A stretch of DNA of 64,000 nt from Rhodobacteraceae bacterium UBA6796 (lineage in GTDB: Bacteria; Pseudomonadota; Alphaproteobacteria; Rhodobacterales; Rhodobacteraceae), in NCBI GenBank assembly GCA_002452815.1, contig DKFM01000023.1, positions 141,338-205,337 on the forward strand, written 5' to 3'. The notes below the pieces were generated by a model. That model searched no databases. It saw nothing but the letters and a program-made list of their open reading frames with translations, and was not told the origin of the DNA. Below, one piece after another: positions 1-8,765 of this stretch. Both the position numbers and the translations under genes were made by a program. Position 1 is the stretch's first letter, and each line of letters starts with the position of its first letter.

Positions 1-116
1 ACCTGTCCGAACTGTGGCGGCGCGGCGAATATATCCCGATGTCGCTCGACCCCGCGCTGGCGCGGGCGGCCGCGGCCGGGATCACCCAGCTTGTGCCAAT
101 CGCCACAGAGCAATGA
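1..116 (+). CDS. C-terminal end of an unidentified protein (5' truncated)
   Basis: An open frame enters from the left edge and stops at TGA 114-116, giving about 37 residues that begin LSELWRRGEYIPMSLDP and end in QLVPIATEQ. Codon use (G/C at third positions) fits a real gene. The frame converges on hflX, which ends at 269, and the space between holds one arm of the local repeat family. I do not recognise the protein from this tail. Confidence 0.45.
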   Translation, partial: LSELWRRGEYIPMSLDPALARAAAAGITQLVPIATEQ

Positions 117-193
117 GCGCGCGCCCCCTGGCCGCGCGAGGATGAGTAGTTGAGCCAAGCAGAAGCCCGAAGGTCAGGGCTTTGCCGATACGG

Positions 194-227
194 TCTTCTT
201 CTTGGCAAAAATACTCCCGCCGGAGGC
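194..227. repeat. Single arm of the intergenic TATTT/CCAAGAAGAA repeat family
   Basis: The segment reads as TTCTTCTTGGCAAAAATACTC followed by CCGCCGGAGGC, the same as the right arms of the inverted repeats near 4981 and 19381. Only one arm is present, between two convergent genes. It may be a degenerate REP-like or terminator-associated element. Confidence 0.6.
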
Positions 228-268
228 ATCCGCGGGCAAAACCGGGCGCGGGGCCCGCAAACCGGGGG

Positions 269-1555
269 TCAGAGCGCCGCGAACCGGGCGCGCTGTGTCG
301 CCGTCCAGTTGACATCCAGACGCCAGCCGGTGTCGGTCTGGGTTTCAGAGCGCACCACGTTCTGTTCGTGCAGCCAGGCGCGGGCGCGGCCTTGCGAAAA
401 GCTCAGCTCCAGCGTGGTGTCGTGGCGTTCTTCGCTCAGCCGGGCCTCGATCGCGGCCAGAAGCGCGGCGAAGCCCTCGCCGGTCAGGGCCGAAACCGCC
501 TGCACATCCGACCGCCGTGCATCCTGCACCAGCAACGCCGCGCGGGTCTGTTCGCTCAGCGCGTCGATCTTGTTCCAGACCTCGATCAGCGCCACATCCT
601 CGTCCACACCCAGAGATTCCAGAATGTCGCCGACATCGGCGGCCTGTTCCTCGGTCTCGGGGTGGGAAATGTCGCGCACATGCAAGATCAGATCGGCTTC
701 CAGCACCTCTTCCAGTGTCGCACGGAAGGCTGCGACCAGTTCATGCGGCAGATCCGAGATGAAACCCACCGTATCGGACATGATGACCTTGCGCCCCGAG
801 GGCAGCGTGATGCCGCGCATCGTCGGGTCGAGCGTCGCGAACAGCATGTCCTTGGCCAGCACGTCGGCGCCGGTCATCCGGTTGAACAGCGTGGATTTTC
901 CTGCGTTGGTATAGCCCACCAGCGCGACGATAGGGAACGGCACCTTGCGGCGCGCGGCGCGGTGCAATTCGCGGGTTTTCACCACCTTGGCCAGTTGGCG
1001 CTTGATGCGGATCACCTGCTCGTCGATGGCGCGGCGGTCGGCCTCGATCTGGGTTTCGCCCGGGCCGCCGACAAAGCCGAAGCCGCCGCGCTGGCGTTCG
1101 AGGTGGGTCCAGGCCCGCACCAGCCGCGTGCGCTGATAGCTCAATGCCGCCAGTTCGACCTGCAGCACGCCCTCGCGGGTGCGCGCACGGTCGGCGAAGA
1201 TTTCCAGAATGAGCCCGGTCCGGTCAAGCAGCTTGACCCCCCATTCCTTTTCCAGATTGCGCTGCTGCACCGGGCTTACGGGGCCGTCGACCAGAACCAG
1301 ATCGACCTCCAGATCCGCCAGCTTCTGCTTGATCTCGTCCAGCTTGCCGGTGCCGAACAGGTGGCCCGGGTGGATCTTGGGCAGGCGCACGACTTCGCCC
1401 CCCACGACCTCCAGGTCCGGCAGGGCGGCGGCCAAAGAGACCGCCTCGGCCAGCCCATGTTCGGGCATGCGCCGCGATCCCGCAGCCGATTTCAGATCGG
1501 GATGCAGGACAAAGGCGCGCGTGACCTTGGCAAAAGAGGAGACAGGATCGCTCAG
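269..1555 (-). CDS. hflX: GTPase HflX
   Basis: HflX is a ribosome-associated GTPase that splits or rescues stalled ribosomes. From the first ATG (1468) the product has 399 residues, with the HflX N-terminal domain ([12 protein letters not shown]), the helical segment [15 protein letters not shown], then the G domain: G1 [10 protein letters not shown]3 DTVGF, G4 NKID. The frame stays open upstream for 29 more codons that look like genuine HflX sequence ([12 protein letters not shown]). That stretch has no ATG, GTG or TTG. A CTG at 1555 overlaps the hfq stop (CTGA) and has GAGGG six bases upstream, so I extend the gene to it; translation would then be coupled to hfq. ATG 1468 is the fallback. 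The hfq-hflX order is usual in proteobacteria. Confidence 0.9.
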   Translation of the reverse strand: MSDPVSSFAKVTRAFVLHPDLKSAAGSRRMPEHGLAEAVSLAAALPDLEVVGGEVVRLPKIHPGHLFGTGKLDEIKQKLADLEVDLVLVDGPVSPVQQRNLEKEWGVKLLDRTGLILEIFADRARTREGVLQVELAALSYQRTRLVRAWTHLERQRGGFGFVGGPGETQIEADRRAIDEQVIRIKRQLAKVVKTRELHRAARRKVPFPIVALVGYTNAGKSTLFNRMTGADVLAKDMLFATLDPTMRGITLPSGRKVIMSDTVGFISDLPHELVAAFRATLEEVLEADLILHVRDISHPETEEQAADVGDILESLGVDEDVALIEVWNKIDALSEQTRAALLVQDARRSDVQAVSALTGEGFAALLAAIEARLSEERHDTTLELSFSQGRARAWLHEQNVVRSETQTDTGWRLDVNWTATQRARFAAL

Positions 1556-1785
1556 TCTTCGCCCTCGTACAGCGAGATCGGCTGACCCGGCATGATCGTC
1601 GAGATCGCATGCTTGTAGACCAGTTGCGATTGACCATCACGGCGCAAAAGCACGCAGAAATTGTCAAACCAGGTAATCACGCCCTGCAATTTCACCCCGT
1701 TGATGAGGAAAATCGTGACCGGAACCTTGGTCTTGCGCACATGGTTCAGAAATGCGTCTTGAAGGTTCTGTTTGTCGGCAGCCAT
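1552..1785 (-). CDS. hfq: RNA chaperone Hfq
   Basis: A 77-residue Sm-like protein that forms a hexamer and pairs small RNAs with mRNAs. Sm1 contains the [12 protein letters not shown] start, and Sm2 contains the YKHAIST segment (E. coli YKHAIST/VVP). The length is typical for alphaproteobacteria, which lack the long C-terminal tail of E. coli Hfq. It lies just upstream of hflX on the same strand, with its TGA overlapping the proposed hflX CTG start. About 150 bp separate it from trkH upstream, enough room for its own promoter. Confidence 0.97.
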   Translation of the reverse strand: MAADKQNLQDAFLNHVRKTKVPVTIFLINGVKLQGVITWFDNFCVLLRRDGQSQLVYKHAISTIMPGQPISLYEGED

Positions 1786-1938
1786 TTTTTATTATGCCTT
1801 TATATTCTTGTCGCGCGTTCGGGCGTTTCGCCGCCCCTCAAGTCAGTATGCGTAAGAAACCAGGAGATTCCACCCCTAAAAACAGCCCGTTAGCGCTGCC
1901 TTGGCGAAATATTGTATCGCAACGCTTCCGCGCGCGGC

Positions 1939-3465
1939 TCAGGCGCGCCAAAACTCGGGGTTGAAAAGCGCGATGATCGCAAGCGTCTCCAGCCGCCCCA
2001 GCACCATGGCACAGGCCAGAATGGCCTTGGTCGGGTCCGACAATGCGGCCCAGCTGAGCGGCACATCGGCCGCCACCGAGGCCAGCGGACCGGTATTCGA
2101 CAGCGCCGCAATCGACAGGATCGTGGCGGGTTCGAATTCCAGCCCGGCCAGCGACACCCCCATCATCACCACCGCAATCGACATCGCAAAGAGCATGAAG
2201 AAGATCCAGGCGATGTAGGCGCCTTCGCGCCGCAGCCGCCGCGCCACATCGCCGCCTCCGGCGATCGAAGCGGGATGCACCAGCTTGTCCAGTTCGCGTT
2301 CGCCATGACGCAGCAGGGCATAAACCCGCAGCAGCCGCACGCCGCCCGCCGTGGTCGCAACGCCCCCCCCGGTGATCGCCAGCCCCGCCAGAATGAGCCC
2401 GGGCGTGCCCAGACCCGACCAATGCCGCGCATCGTCCCAGGTGCTCGATTCAAAGCCGGTCGTGGTCAGGAACGACAGCGAGGTGAACAACCCGCCCCAG
2501 TAGGATTTCACGATCGGCCCCAGCGTCGCGGCCGGGGTCTGCACGTCGAGCGCGGCGATCCAGTGGCGCATGAACAGCACCGTGGGCACCAGCAGCACCA
2601 ATGCCGCGGCCAGCCGCAGCTCGGGGTCGTCGCGCAGCCGCTCGGTCGCGCGCAGCTCGCCGCCGCCGGGCCAGAAACGGCGCGACACCGCCGGGATCAG
2701 GAACAGGAAGATCACCAGTTCCCCGCCCAGCCCCGAAGCTGCGCCCCCCACTCCGCCGACTGGCGAAATCCCCGAGGTCGACAGCGTCGACATCGCATGG
2801 CACAGCGCCACCAGCGCCGGATCGCCCGCAATCAGCAACCCCACCCACAGCGCCAGCGTCAGCCCCAGATAGGCCGGCAGCAGCCGCAGCGTGTAATGCA
2901 CGATCCGCTCGCCCGCCTCGGCCCCGCCATCGGACACCGCCGCGCGCGTCATCGCCGCCCCCTGTGCGCCGCCCGAAAAGAACACTTCGAACCCGCCCAG
3001 GCGCAGCGGCGCCAGCACCGCGATCGCCATCACCAGCATGAAGAACCCGCCCATCCAGCCGACCAGCGCGCGCCACAGATGCAGGCTCGGCGCCAGACGC
3101 GCGGGATCGTAGAGCGTGCCGCCCGTGGTGGTCAGATCCGACACCATCTCCCACCAGCTGTTGAACAGCCCGGTATCGGGCACCGCCTCGTTGAACGGCA
3201 CCGCCAGCATCAGCGGCAACAGCGTGAAGGCCCCCAGCATCGCCAGCAGATGCGAGCGCCCCTGATGGCCGCGCGGGTTCGACACCGTGGCCAGCGCCAG
3301 CAGCACCGTCAGCGCCGAAAACAGCGTGCCCGAATACAGGAACGGCCGCGCAATGGCATAATCGCGCAGCATATAGGCATGCACCGCCGGCACGAACATC
3401 GCCAGCGCGCCGATCCCCATCAGGATCACGATCAGCGGCAGGTCCTGCAGTCTCCGGGCCAGCAT
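1939..3465 (-). CDS. trkH: K+ uptake channel subunit TrkH
   Basis: A 508-residue polytopic inner-membrane protein of the TrkH/KtrB family that imports potassium with the cytoplasmic gating protein TrkA. Four pore-loop filter segments are visible in order: TTTGGT near residue 107, STSGISP, TTTGFESS and SNTGPLAS. Hydrophobic helices flank each. The start MLARRLQDLP follows the end of trkA by 9 bp, so the pair is an operon. It lies between trkA and hfq, as in other Rhodobacter-type genomes where K+ uptake genes follow ntrX. Confidence 0.94.
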   Translation of the reverse strand: MLARRLQDLPLIVILMGIGALAMFVPAVHAYMLRDYAIARPFLYSGTLFSALTVLLALATVSNPRGHQGRSHLLAMLGAFTLLPLMLAVPFNEAVPDTGLFNSWWEMVSDLTTTGGTLYDPARLAPSLHLWRALVGWMGGFFMLVMAIAVLAPLRLGGFEVFFSGGAQGAAMTRAAVSDGGAEAGERIVHYTLRLLPAYLGLTLALWVGLLIAGDPALVALCHAMSTLSTSGISPVGGVGGAASGLGGELVIFLFLIPAVSRRFWPGGGELRATERLRDDPELRLAAALVLLVPTVLFMRHWIAALDVQTPAATLGPIVKSYWGGLFTSLSFLTTTGFESSTWDDARHWSGLGTPGLILAGLAITGGGVATTAGGVRLLRVYALLRHGERELDKLVHPASIAGGGDVARRLRREGAYIAWIFFMLFAMSIAVVMMGVSLAGLEFEPATILSIAALSNTGPLASVAADVPLSWAALSDPTKAILACAMVLGRLETLAIIALFNPEFWRA

Positions 3466-3474
3466 CGCCGCGCC

Positions 3475-4851
3475 TCAGAAAAAGTCGATGGAGACCTGCA
3501 ACAGGCGCTCCACCACAGGCACATCGGCGGCCAGCGCGAACAGCACGATCACATCGCCCTCTTCGATCTTGGTATCGCCTGCAGGTTTCAGCACCCGGTC
3601 GCCCTTTTTCAGCGCCCCCATCAGCACGCCCTCGGGGAAGTCGATATCGCGCAGCATCTTGCCCGCAATCGGCGAGGTGCCCATCACCTGCGCCTCGATC
3701 ACCTCGGCCTCGGCATCGCCGATCGAATAGATCGCCCGCACCCGCCCGTGCCGGATATGGCGCAGGATCGAGCTGACGGTGGTCGCACGCGGGTTGATAT
3801 AGGCGTCAATGTCCAAAGGCGCCATCAGCGGCACCAGCGTCGGGTCATTGACCAGCGAAATCGCCATCTTGCAGCCCGCCTGCTTGGCGCGCACCGCGAC
3901 CAGAATGTTGGTCTTGTCGTCATCGGTGACCACCAGCACCGCATCGGCGCGCGCGATATTGGCCTCTTCCAGCAGTTCCGCGCTCATCCCGTCGCCATTC
4001 AGCACGATGGTGCGCTCCAGCGCATCGGCGGCGCGCTCGGCCTGCGGCCGGCTGCGTTCGATCACCTTGGCACGCACCCGGTCCGAACGCGCCTCCAGCG
4101 CCCGCGCCACCGCCAGACCGACATTGCCGCCGCCGATGATGACGATGCGTTCCTGCTTCTTCGTCGCCTTGCCGAAGATTTCCAGCGTGCGGTTCACATC
4201 CTCGGTATGGGCAAAGACATAGATCTGATCGTCCGCGAACAGCTGGTCGCCCGGCTCGGGCGCGAACAGCCGCCCCTCGCGGCGCACCCCAACGACAATC
4301 GCGCGCAGGGTCGAGAACAGATCGGTCAGCTGGCGCAGCGCGGTGTTCAGCACCGGGCAATCCTCGTCCAGCACGATCCCCAGCAACTGCACCTGCCCGT
4401 TCAGAAAGCTTTCGGTATCGAAAGTCGCCGGCGCCGCCAGCCGTTGCAGGGCAGCCTCGGCCACCTCACGTTCGGGGCTGATAATCACATCGATCGGCAG
4501 GTGATCGCGGCGGTAGAGATCGGAATATTGCGGCGCCAAATAGCTTTGCGCCCGGATTCGCGCGATCTTGCGGGTGATGCCGAAAACCGATTGCGCAACC
4601 TGACAGGTGACCATGTTCACCTCGTCCGAATGGGTCGCGGCGATGATCAGGTCGCAATCGCGCGCACCGGCTCGGTCCAGCACATCGGGATGCGAGGCAA
4701 AGCCAACCACCCCCTGCACATCCAGCGTGTCCGAGGCCCGGCGCACCAGTTCGGGGTTGCTGTCGACGATGGTCACATCGTTGCGCTCGCCCGCCAGATG
4801 CCGCGCGATCTGCCAGCCGACCTGACCCGCGCCGCAGATGATCACTTTCAT
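3475..4851 (-). CDS. trkA: K+ transport regulator TrkA
   Basis: A 458-residue cytoplasmic protein that binds NAD(H)/ATP and gates TrkH. It has two RCK units, each with an N-terminal nucleotide-binding fold (VIICGAGQVGWQIA at the start and IVIIGGGNVGLAVA near residue 230) and a TrkA_C domain. I choose the start at MKVIICG (ATG 4849-4851) because the Rossmann strand begins there. The ten residues upstream to 4881 look non-native. It is followed by trkH after 9 bp. An inverted repeat separates it from ntrX upstream. Confidence 0.95.
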   Translation of the reverse strand: MKVIICGAGQVGWQIARHLAGERNDVTIVDSNPELVRRASDTLDVQGVVGFASHPDVLDRAGARDCDLIIAATHSDEVNMVTCQVAQSVFGITRKIARIRAQSYLAPQYSDLYRRDHLPIDVIISPEREVAEAALQRLAAPATFDTESFLNGQVQLLGIVLDEDCPVLNTALRQLTDLFSTLRAIVVGVRREGRLFAPEPGDQLFADDQIYVFAHTEDVNRTLEIFGKATKKQERIVIIGGGNVGLAVARALEARSDRVRAKVIERSRPQAERAADALERTIVLNGDGMSAELLEEANIARADAVLVVTDDDKTNILVAVRAKQAGCKMAISLVNDPTLVPLMAPLDIDAYINPRATTVSSILRHIRHGRVRAIYSIGDAEAEVIEAQVMGTSPIAGKMLRDIDFPEGVLMGALKKGDRVLKPAGDTKIEEGDVIVLFALAADVPVVERLLQVSIDFF

Positions 4852-4938
4852 GGGCCAACCCTCTTTGCGCCTGTCTGGCACCCGTTCTATGCGGCCCCGC
4901 AGGTCCGGTCAATCGCGCGCCCGGCCCGGGCGGCGGAC

Positions 4939-5007
4939 GCCTCCGGCGGGAGTATTTGCACCAAGAAGAAATCCTGTCCCTTCTTCTTGGCAAAAATACT
5001 CATTCCG
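4939..5007. repeat. Inverted repeat, long-stem hairpin between ntrX and trkA
   Basis: The left arm (4939-4970) runs GCCTCCGGCGGGAGTATTT then GCACCAAGAAGAA. The right arm (4981-5007) runs TTCTTCTTGGCAAAAATACTC then ATTCCG. The arms pair over about 20 bp across a 10-base loop. The same arms recur near 194 and 19338. It lies immediately downstream of ntrX and could terminate or attenuate transcription before trkA. Confidence 0.8.
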
Positions 5008-5028
5008 AAGCCGGCCCCCTGCGGCCGC

Positions 5029-6435
5029 TCAGAGCTCTTCGTCCTCGTCTTCCAGATGCGCCACCCGGGCACCGGATTTGGCCGAGGTGACGACGCCGAG
5101 GCTTTTCAGCTTGCGATGCAGGGCCGAGCGTTCCATGCCGACGAAATTCGCCGTGCGCGAGATATTGCCGCCGAAACGGTTGATCTGGGTCAGCAGATAT
5201 TCGCGTTCGAACAGCTCGCGCGCCTCGCGCAGCGGCAGCGTGGCCAGCGCCCCGCCCAGAACGATCCGGCCCTCTTCGGCGGGGGCGGTCTCGCCGGGCA
5301 ATTCGCGCGCCTCGATCTCGCCCGTGCCCTCGCCCAGGATCAGCACGCGCTCGATCACATTGCGCAGTTGGCGGATGTTACCGGGCCAGTCCATCGTCTG
5401 CATCATCGCCGCCGCGTCTTCGGAAATCACCCGCGCGGGCAGGCCCTGGGTGCGATTGAAGGCCTCGATGAAGTGGCTTGCCAGCAGCGGCACATCCTCG
5501 CGCCGCTCGGCCAGGGCGGGCACCGCGATCGGCACGACGTTCAACCGGTCGTAAAGTTCCTGACGGAAGCGCCCGGCGGCGATTTCGGCAGGCAGATCGC
5601 GGGTCGTCGAGGAAATCACCCGCAGGTCGACGCGCACCTTGTCGGAGCCGCCCACCCGCATGAACTGCTGTTCGGTCAGCACGCGCAGGATCTTGGATTG
5701 CGTGCCCGGCGGCATTTCCGCCACCTCGTCGAAATAGACCACGCCGCCATGTGCCTGTTCCAGCAGGCCCTTTTCGATGCCGCGCTCGGTGGTTTCGCGG
5801 CCAAACAGCACCTCTTCCATCCGCTCGGGCGCGATCGAGGCCGAATTGACCGTGATGAAGGGCGCGGAGGCCCGGCTTGAATGCTGATGGATATAGCGCG
5901 CGGCCGATTCCTTGCCCGACCCCGGCTCGCCCGTCAGCATCACCCGCCCGTTCGATTTGGTCACCTTGTCAAGCTGATCCCTGAGCTTGCGAAACGCCGC
6001 CGAGGCGCCCAGCATCTCGCCCGAATGCAGGTCGCGCCGCCGCAGGCTCGAATTTTCGCGCCGCAGCCGCGAGGTTTCCATCGCGCGCGAGATCACCACC
6101 ATCAACTGGTCGATGTTGAACGGCTTTTCGATGAAGTCATAGGCGCCCTGCTTGATCGCGGCGACTGCGATTTCGATATTGCCATGCCCCGAGATGATGA
6201 TGATCGGGATGTCGGGATTGTCGCGCTTGACGGTTTTCAGAATGTCGATCCCGTCCATCCGGCTGTCTTTCAGCCAGATGTCGAGGATCATCAGCGCCGG
6301 CGCCTCGGCGTTGATCTGTTCCATGCAATCGTCGGAATTGGCCGCCAGACGGGTGGCAAAGCCTTCGTCCTTCAGAATATCGGCGATCAGTTCGCGGATG
6401 TCCTTTTCGTCGTCAACGATCAGAATGTCACTCAT
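5029..6435 (-). CDS. ntrX: Nitrogen-type response regulator NtrX
   Basis: A 468-residue three-domain regulator paired with NtrY. The receiver (about 1-120) starts MSDILIVDDE with phospho-acceptor Asp in MILDIWL. The AAA+ domain has Walker A GEPGSGKES and Walker B VVYFDEV. A Fis-type HTH closes it (ISRTANFVGMERSALHRKL). Between Walker A and B the usual GAFTGA sigma54-contact loop is absent, replaced by LFGRETTERGIEKG. This is known in NtrX relatives and suggests it does not activate sigma54 polymerase in the classical way. I place the start at ATG 6433-6435, two bases from the end of ntrY, which implies cotranscription; the upstream frame to 6498 is antisense-free overlap with ntrY. Confidence 0.95.
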   Translation of the reverse strand: MSDILIVDDEKDIRELIADILKDEGFATRLAANSDDCMEQINAEAPALMILDIWLKDSRMDGIDILKTVKRDNPDIPIIIISGHGNIEIAVAAIKQGAYDFIEKPFNIDQLMVVISRAMETSRLRRENSSLRRRDLHSGEMLGASAAFRKLRDQLDKVTKSNGRVMLTGEPGSGKESAARYIHQHSSRASAPFITVNSASIAPERMEEVLFGRETTERGIEKGLLEQAHGGVVYFDEVAEMPPGTQSKILRVLTEQQFMRVGGSDKVRVDLRVISSTTRDLPAEIAAGRFRQELYDRLNVVPIAVPALAERREDVPLLASHFIEAFNRTQGLPARVISEDAAAMMQTMDWPGNIRQLRNVIERVLILGEGTGEIEARELPGETAPAEEGRIVLGGALATLPLREARELFEREYLLTQINRFGGNISRTANFVGMERSALHRKLKSLGVVTSAKSGARVAHLEDEDEEL

Positions 6436-6436
6436 G

Positions 6437-8692
6437 TCAGTCACTGTCCTTGATGGCACGATGGCCTGCACGGGCGCGCGGCAGGCGGATTTCGGCAAGC
6501 GCCCCGCAGGGCGCGCCGGGGGTGAAGGCGGGGGCGTCGGTCAGGACCAGCGTTCCGCCATGTTCCTCGATGATCTTCTTGACGATCGGCAGGCCCAGCC
6601 CGGTGCCCTTGGCACGGGTCGTCACATAGGGTTCGAACAGGCGCGAGCGGTCGGGCGGCAGGCCGATGCCATTGTCGGCTATGCGGATCGTGACCTGCTC
6701 GGGCGTGGCCTCCATACTGACACGCACCTCCGGCGCATAGCCTTCCGGTGCACCTTTTTCAAAAACGCTTTCAATGGCTTCGCCGGCGTTCTTGATAAGG
6801 TTTGTAACCGCCTGCGAGATCATCGTGGCATCGAGTTCCACGATCACCGGATCTTCGGGCAGATCGGCGCTGAGCTGCGCACCATGCAGCGCGCCTTCCT
6901 GCAGCAAAACCGCATCGCGCATCAGCCGCGCCAGATCGTGGTCGCGCCGGTCGGGCTCGGGCATCCGGGCGAAGCGTGAGAACTCATCAACAATGCGCCG
7001 CAAGTCATTGGTTTGACGAATGATAACGCCGGTCAGCTGTTCCAGGATCTCGGCATCCTCGCCCTCGGTCAGGCGGGTATATTTGCGTTTGATCCGTTCT
7101 GCCGACAGCTGGATCGGGGTCAGCGGGTTCTTGATTTCATGCGCGATGCGGCGGGCCACATCGCCCCAGGCCGCCATGCGCTGCGCCGAGACCAGCTCGG
7201 TCACATCGTCGAACGCCACCACATAGCCTTCGGGCGCACCATCGTTGCCCCGCCGCAGCGCCATCCGCACCAGCAGGCTTTCCAGACGCCCCCCGCGCGA
7301 GACCCGGATTTCTTCTTGAACCACTTCATGAAGACCGTCCTGCAACCGACTGAATAGGTTTGCAAATTCAGGAACTGCATCGGCCAGCGGGCGGTCATGG
7401 TCACGCGCGGGATCCAGCCCCAGCATCCGCGTGGCCGAGCGGTTGAGGAAATCGACCTCGCCCGCCGCATCGAGCCCCACAACCCCCGATGTGACAGAGG
7501 ACAGCACGGAATCGAACAGTCGCCGCCGTTCCTCGGTTGCGCGATGGCTTTCGACCAAGGCCTCGCGCTGCCCCTTCAACTGCCGCGTCATCCGGTTGAA
7601 ACTAGCGCCCAGCGTGGCGATTTCATCGTCGCCTTCGGCCTCGATCACCCGTGCGTCCAGATCGCCCGCGCCGACCCGTTCCGCCGCCGCCGCCAGCCGG
7701 CCGATCGGACGGCTCAGCCGCTCGGCGAACCACAGCCCGATCCAAACAGCCGCCAGAATCAGGATCAGCGCAAAACCGACGTAGACCAGCCCGAATTCGA
7801 ACAGCACCCGCCCGCGCGAGGTTTCCAGCTGCTGATAGAGCGTCACGGTCTCGCGCGTATCGTCCAGCAGCGACAGGATCTTGCCGTCCACCGTGCGCGA
7901 AATATAGAGGTATCTGTCGACGAAGGCATCCAGCCGGATCAGCGCGCGAAATTCGCTGTTGTCCCAATCCTCGATCAGCGCGGTCGCGCCCTTTTGCGCC
8001 TCGACCAGCTTTTCGGGGCCGGGTTTTTCGTAATCGAACAGATAGCTGCGCTCGCCCCGGGCGACGATTTCACCCGTTCCGTCAATGACATAGGCTTCTT
8101 TCAACCCGCGCTGGATGCCCGCCTGCCCGGCCTGCAGCAGCTCGCGCAGATCGCCGTCGGCCATGAAGGTCGCGGCCTGGCGGCGCAGGTTCAGAAAGCC
8201 CGCCAGCGCCTCGGCATCGGCGATCAGGTCGCGGCGGTGTTCTTCCTGATAGGCCTCGGCCGCGGTCAGCGAGGTGCCCACCACCTCGCGCACCCGGTCC
8301 GAAAACCAGCCCTCCAGCCCGATGTTCACCGTCAGCCCGGCAAACAGCGCGACCAAAACCGTCGGCACCAGCGCGATGCCCGCAAACACCCCGGTCAGCC
8401 GCAGCGTCAGCCGCGAGCCCGAGGCCTGCGCCCGCCGCGCCGCCAGCATCTGCACCAGACGCATCACGATCAGCCCGGCAAGCAGCAGGAAATAGATGAA
8501 GTCGGCCAGCAGGATCAGCCGCAGCGCCGTGCTGTCGGCGCCCTGCCCCATCGGCCCCAGAACGGTGAAGGTCGCCACCGCCAGAACCGGCCCCAGAACC
8601 GTCAGACCCAGCGTCACCGCATTCTGAAACCGCCGCTGACGGCGCAGCCGAACCAGCTGATCCCATGCTGTGCGATGTGCAACGCTGCGCAA
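6437..8692 (-). CDS. ntrY: Membrane sensor histidine kinase NtrY
   Basis: A 751-residue sensor kinase of the NtrYX system, linked in alphaproteobacteria to nitrogen metabolism, redox and envelope functions. N-terminal transmembrane helices (about 25-120) and a periplasmic region lead to a HAMP segment (LSRPIGRLAAAAERVGAGDL), a PAS domain, the H-box AHEIKNPLTPIQLSAER with the phospho-His, and an HATPase_c domain (N box NLIKNAGEA, G box GTGLGLPIVKKI). It sits 73 bp downstream of ntrC and directly upstream of ntrX. Confidence 0.95.
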   Translation of the reverse strand: MRSVAHRTAWDQLVRLRRQRRFQNAVTLGLTVLGPVLAVATFTVLGPMGQGADSTALRLILLADFIYFLLLAGLIVMRLVQMLAARRAQASGSRLTLRLTGVFAGIALVPTVLVALFAGLTVNIGLEGWFSDRVREVVGTSLTAAEAYQEEHRRDLIADAEALAGFLNLRRQAATFMADGDLRELLQAGQAGIQRGLKEAYVIDGTGEIVARGERSYLFDYEKPGPEKLVEAQKGATALIEDWDNSEFRALIRLDAFVDRYLYISRTVDGKILSLLDDTRETVTLYQQLETSRGRVLFEFGLVYVGFALILILAAVWIGLWFAERLSRPIGRLAAAAERVGAGDLDARVIEAEGDDEIATLGASFNRMTRQLKGQREALVESHRATEERRRLFDSVLSSVTSGVVGLDAAGEVDFLNRSATRMLGLDPARDHDRPLADAVPEFANLFSRLQDGLHEVVQEEIRVSRGGRLESLLVRMALRRGNDGAPEGYVVAFDDVTELVSAQRMAAWGDVARRIAHEIKNPLTPIQLSAERIKRKYTRLTEGEDAEILEQLTGVIIRQTNDLRRIVDEFSRFARMPEPDRRDHDLARLMRDAVLLQEGALHGAQLSADLPEDPVIVELDATMISQAVTNLIKNAGEAIESVFEKGAPEGYAPEVRVSMEATPEQVTIRIADNGIGLPPDRSRLFEPYVTTRAKGTGLGLPIVKKIIEEHGGTLVLTDAPAFTPGAPCGALAEIRLPRARAGHRAIKDSD

Positions 8693-8765
8693 ACTGGCCC
8701 CCCGGTCACATGGGCTGGCACCGAATCCGCACCCGGCAGATTTGCCACAAACCCCTGTTGCGGGT

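Noticed and set aside
1912..5880. Very long plus-strand open frame of 1322 residues opposite trkH, trkA and ntrX
   Set aside because: It runs antisense through three clear genes, is Arg/His/Gln-rich with no domain, and is a codon-bias shadow of GC-rich coding DNA.
8716..8731. Sigma54-like TGGCAC ... CGC box upstream of ntrY
   Set aside because: It has the GG-N10-GC spacing but poor -12 sequence (CCGC) and points away from ntrY, into the 3' end of ntrC.
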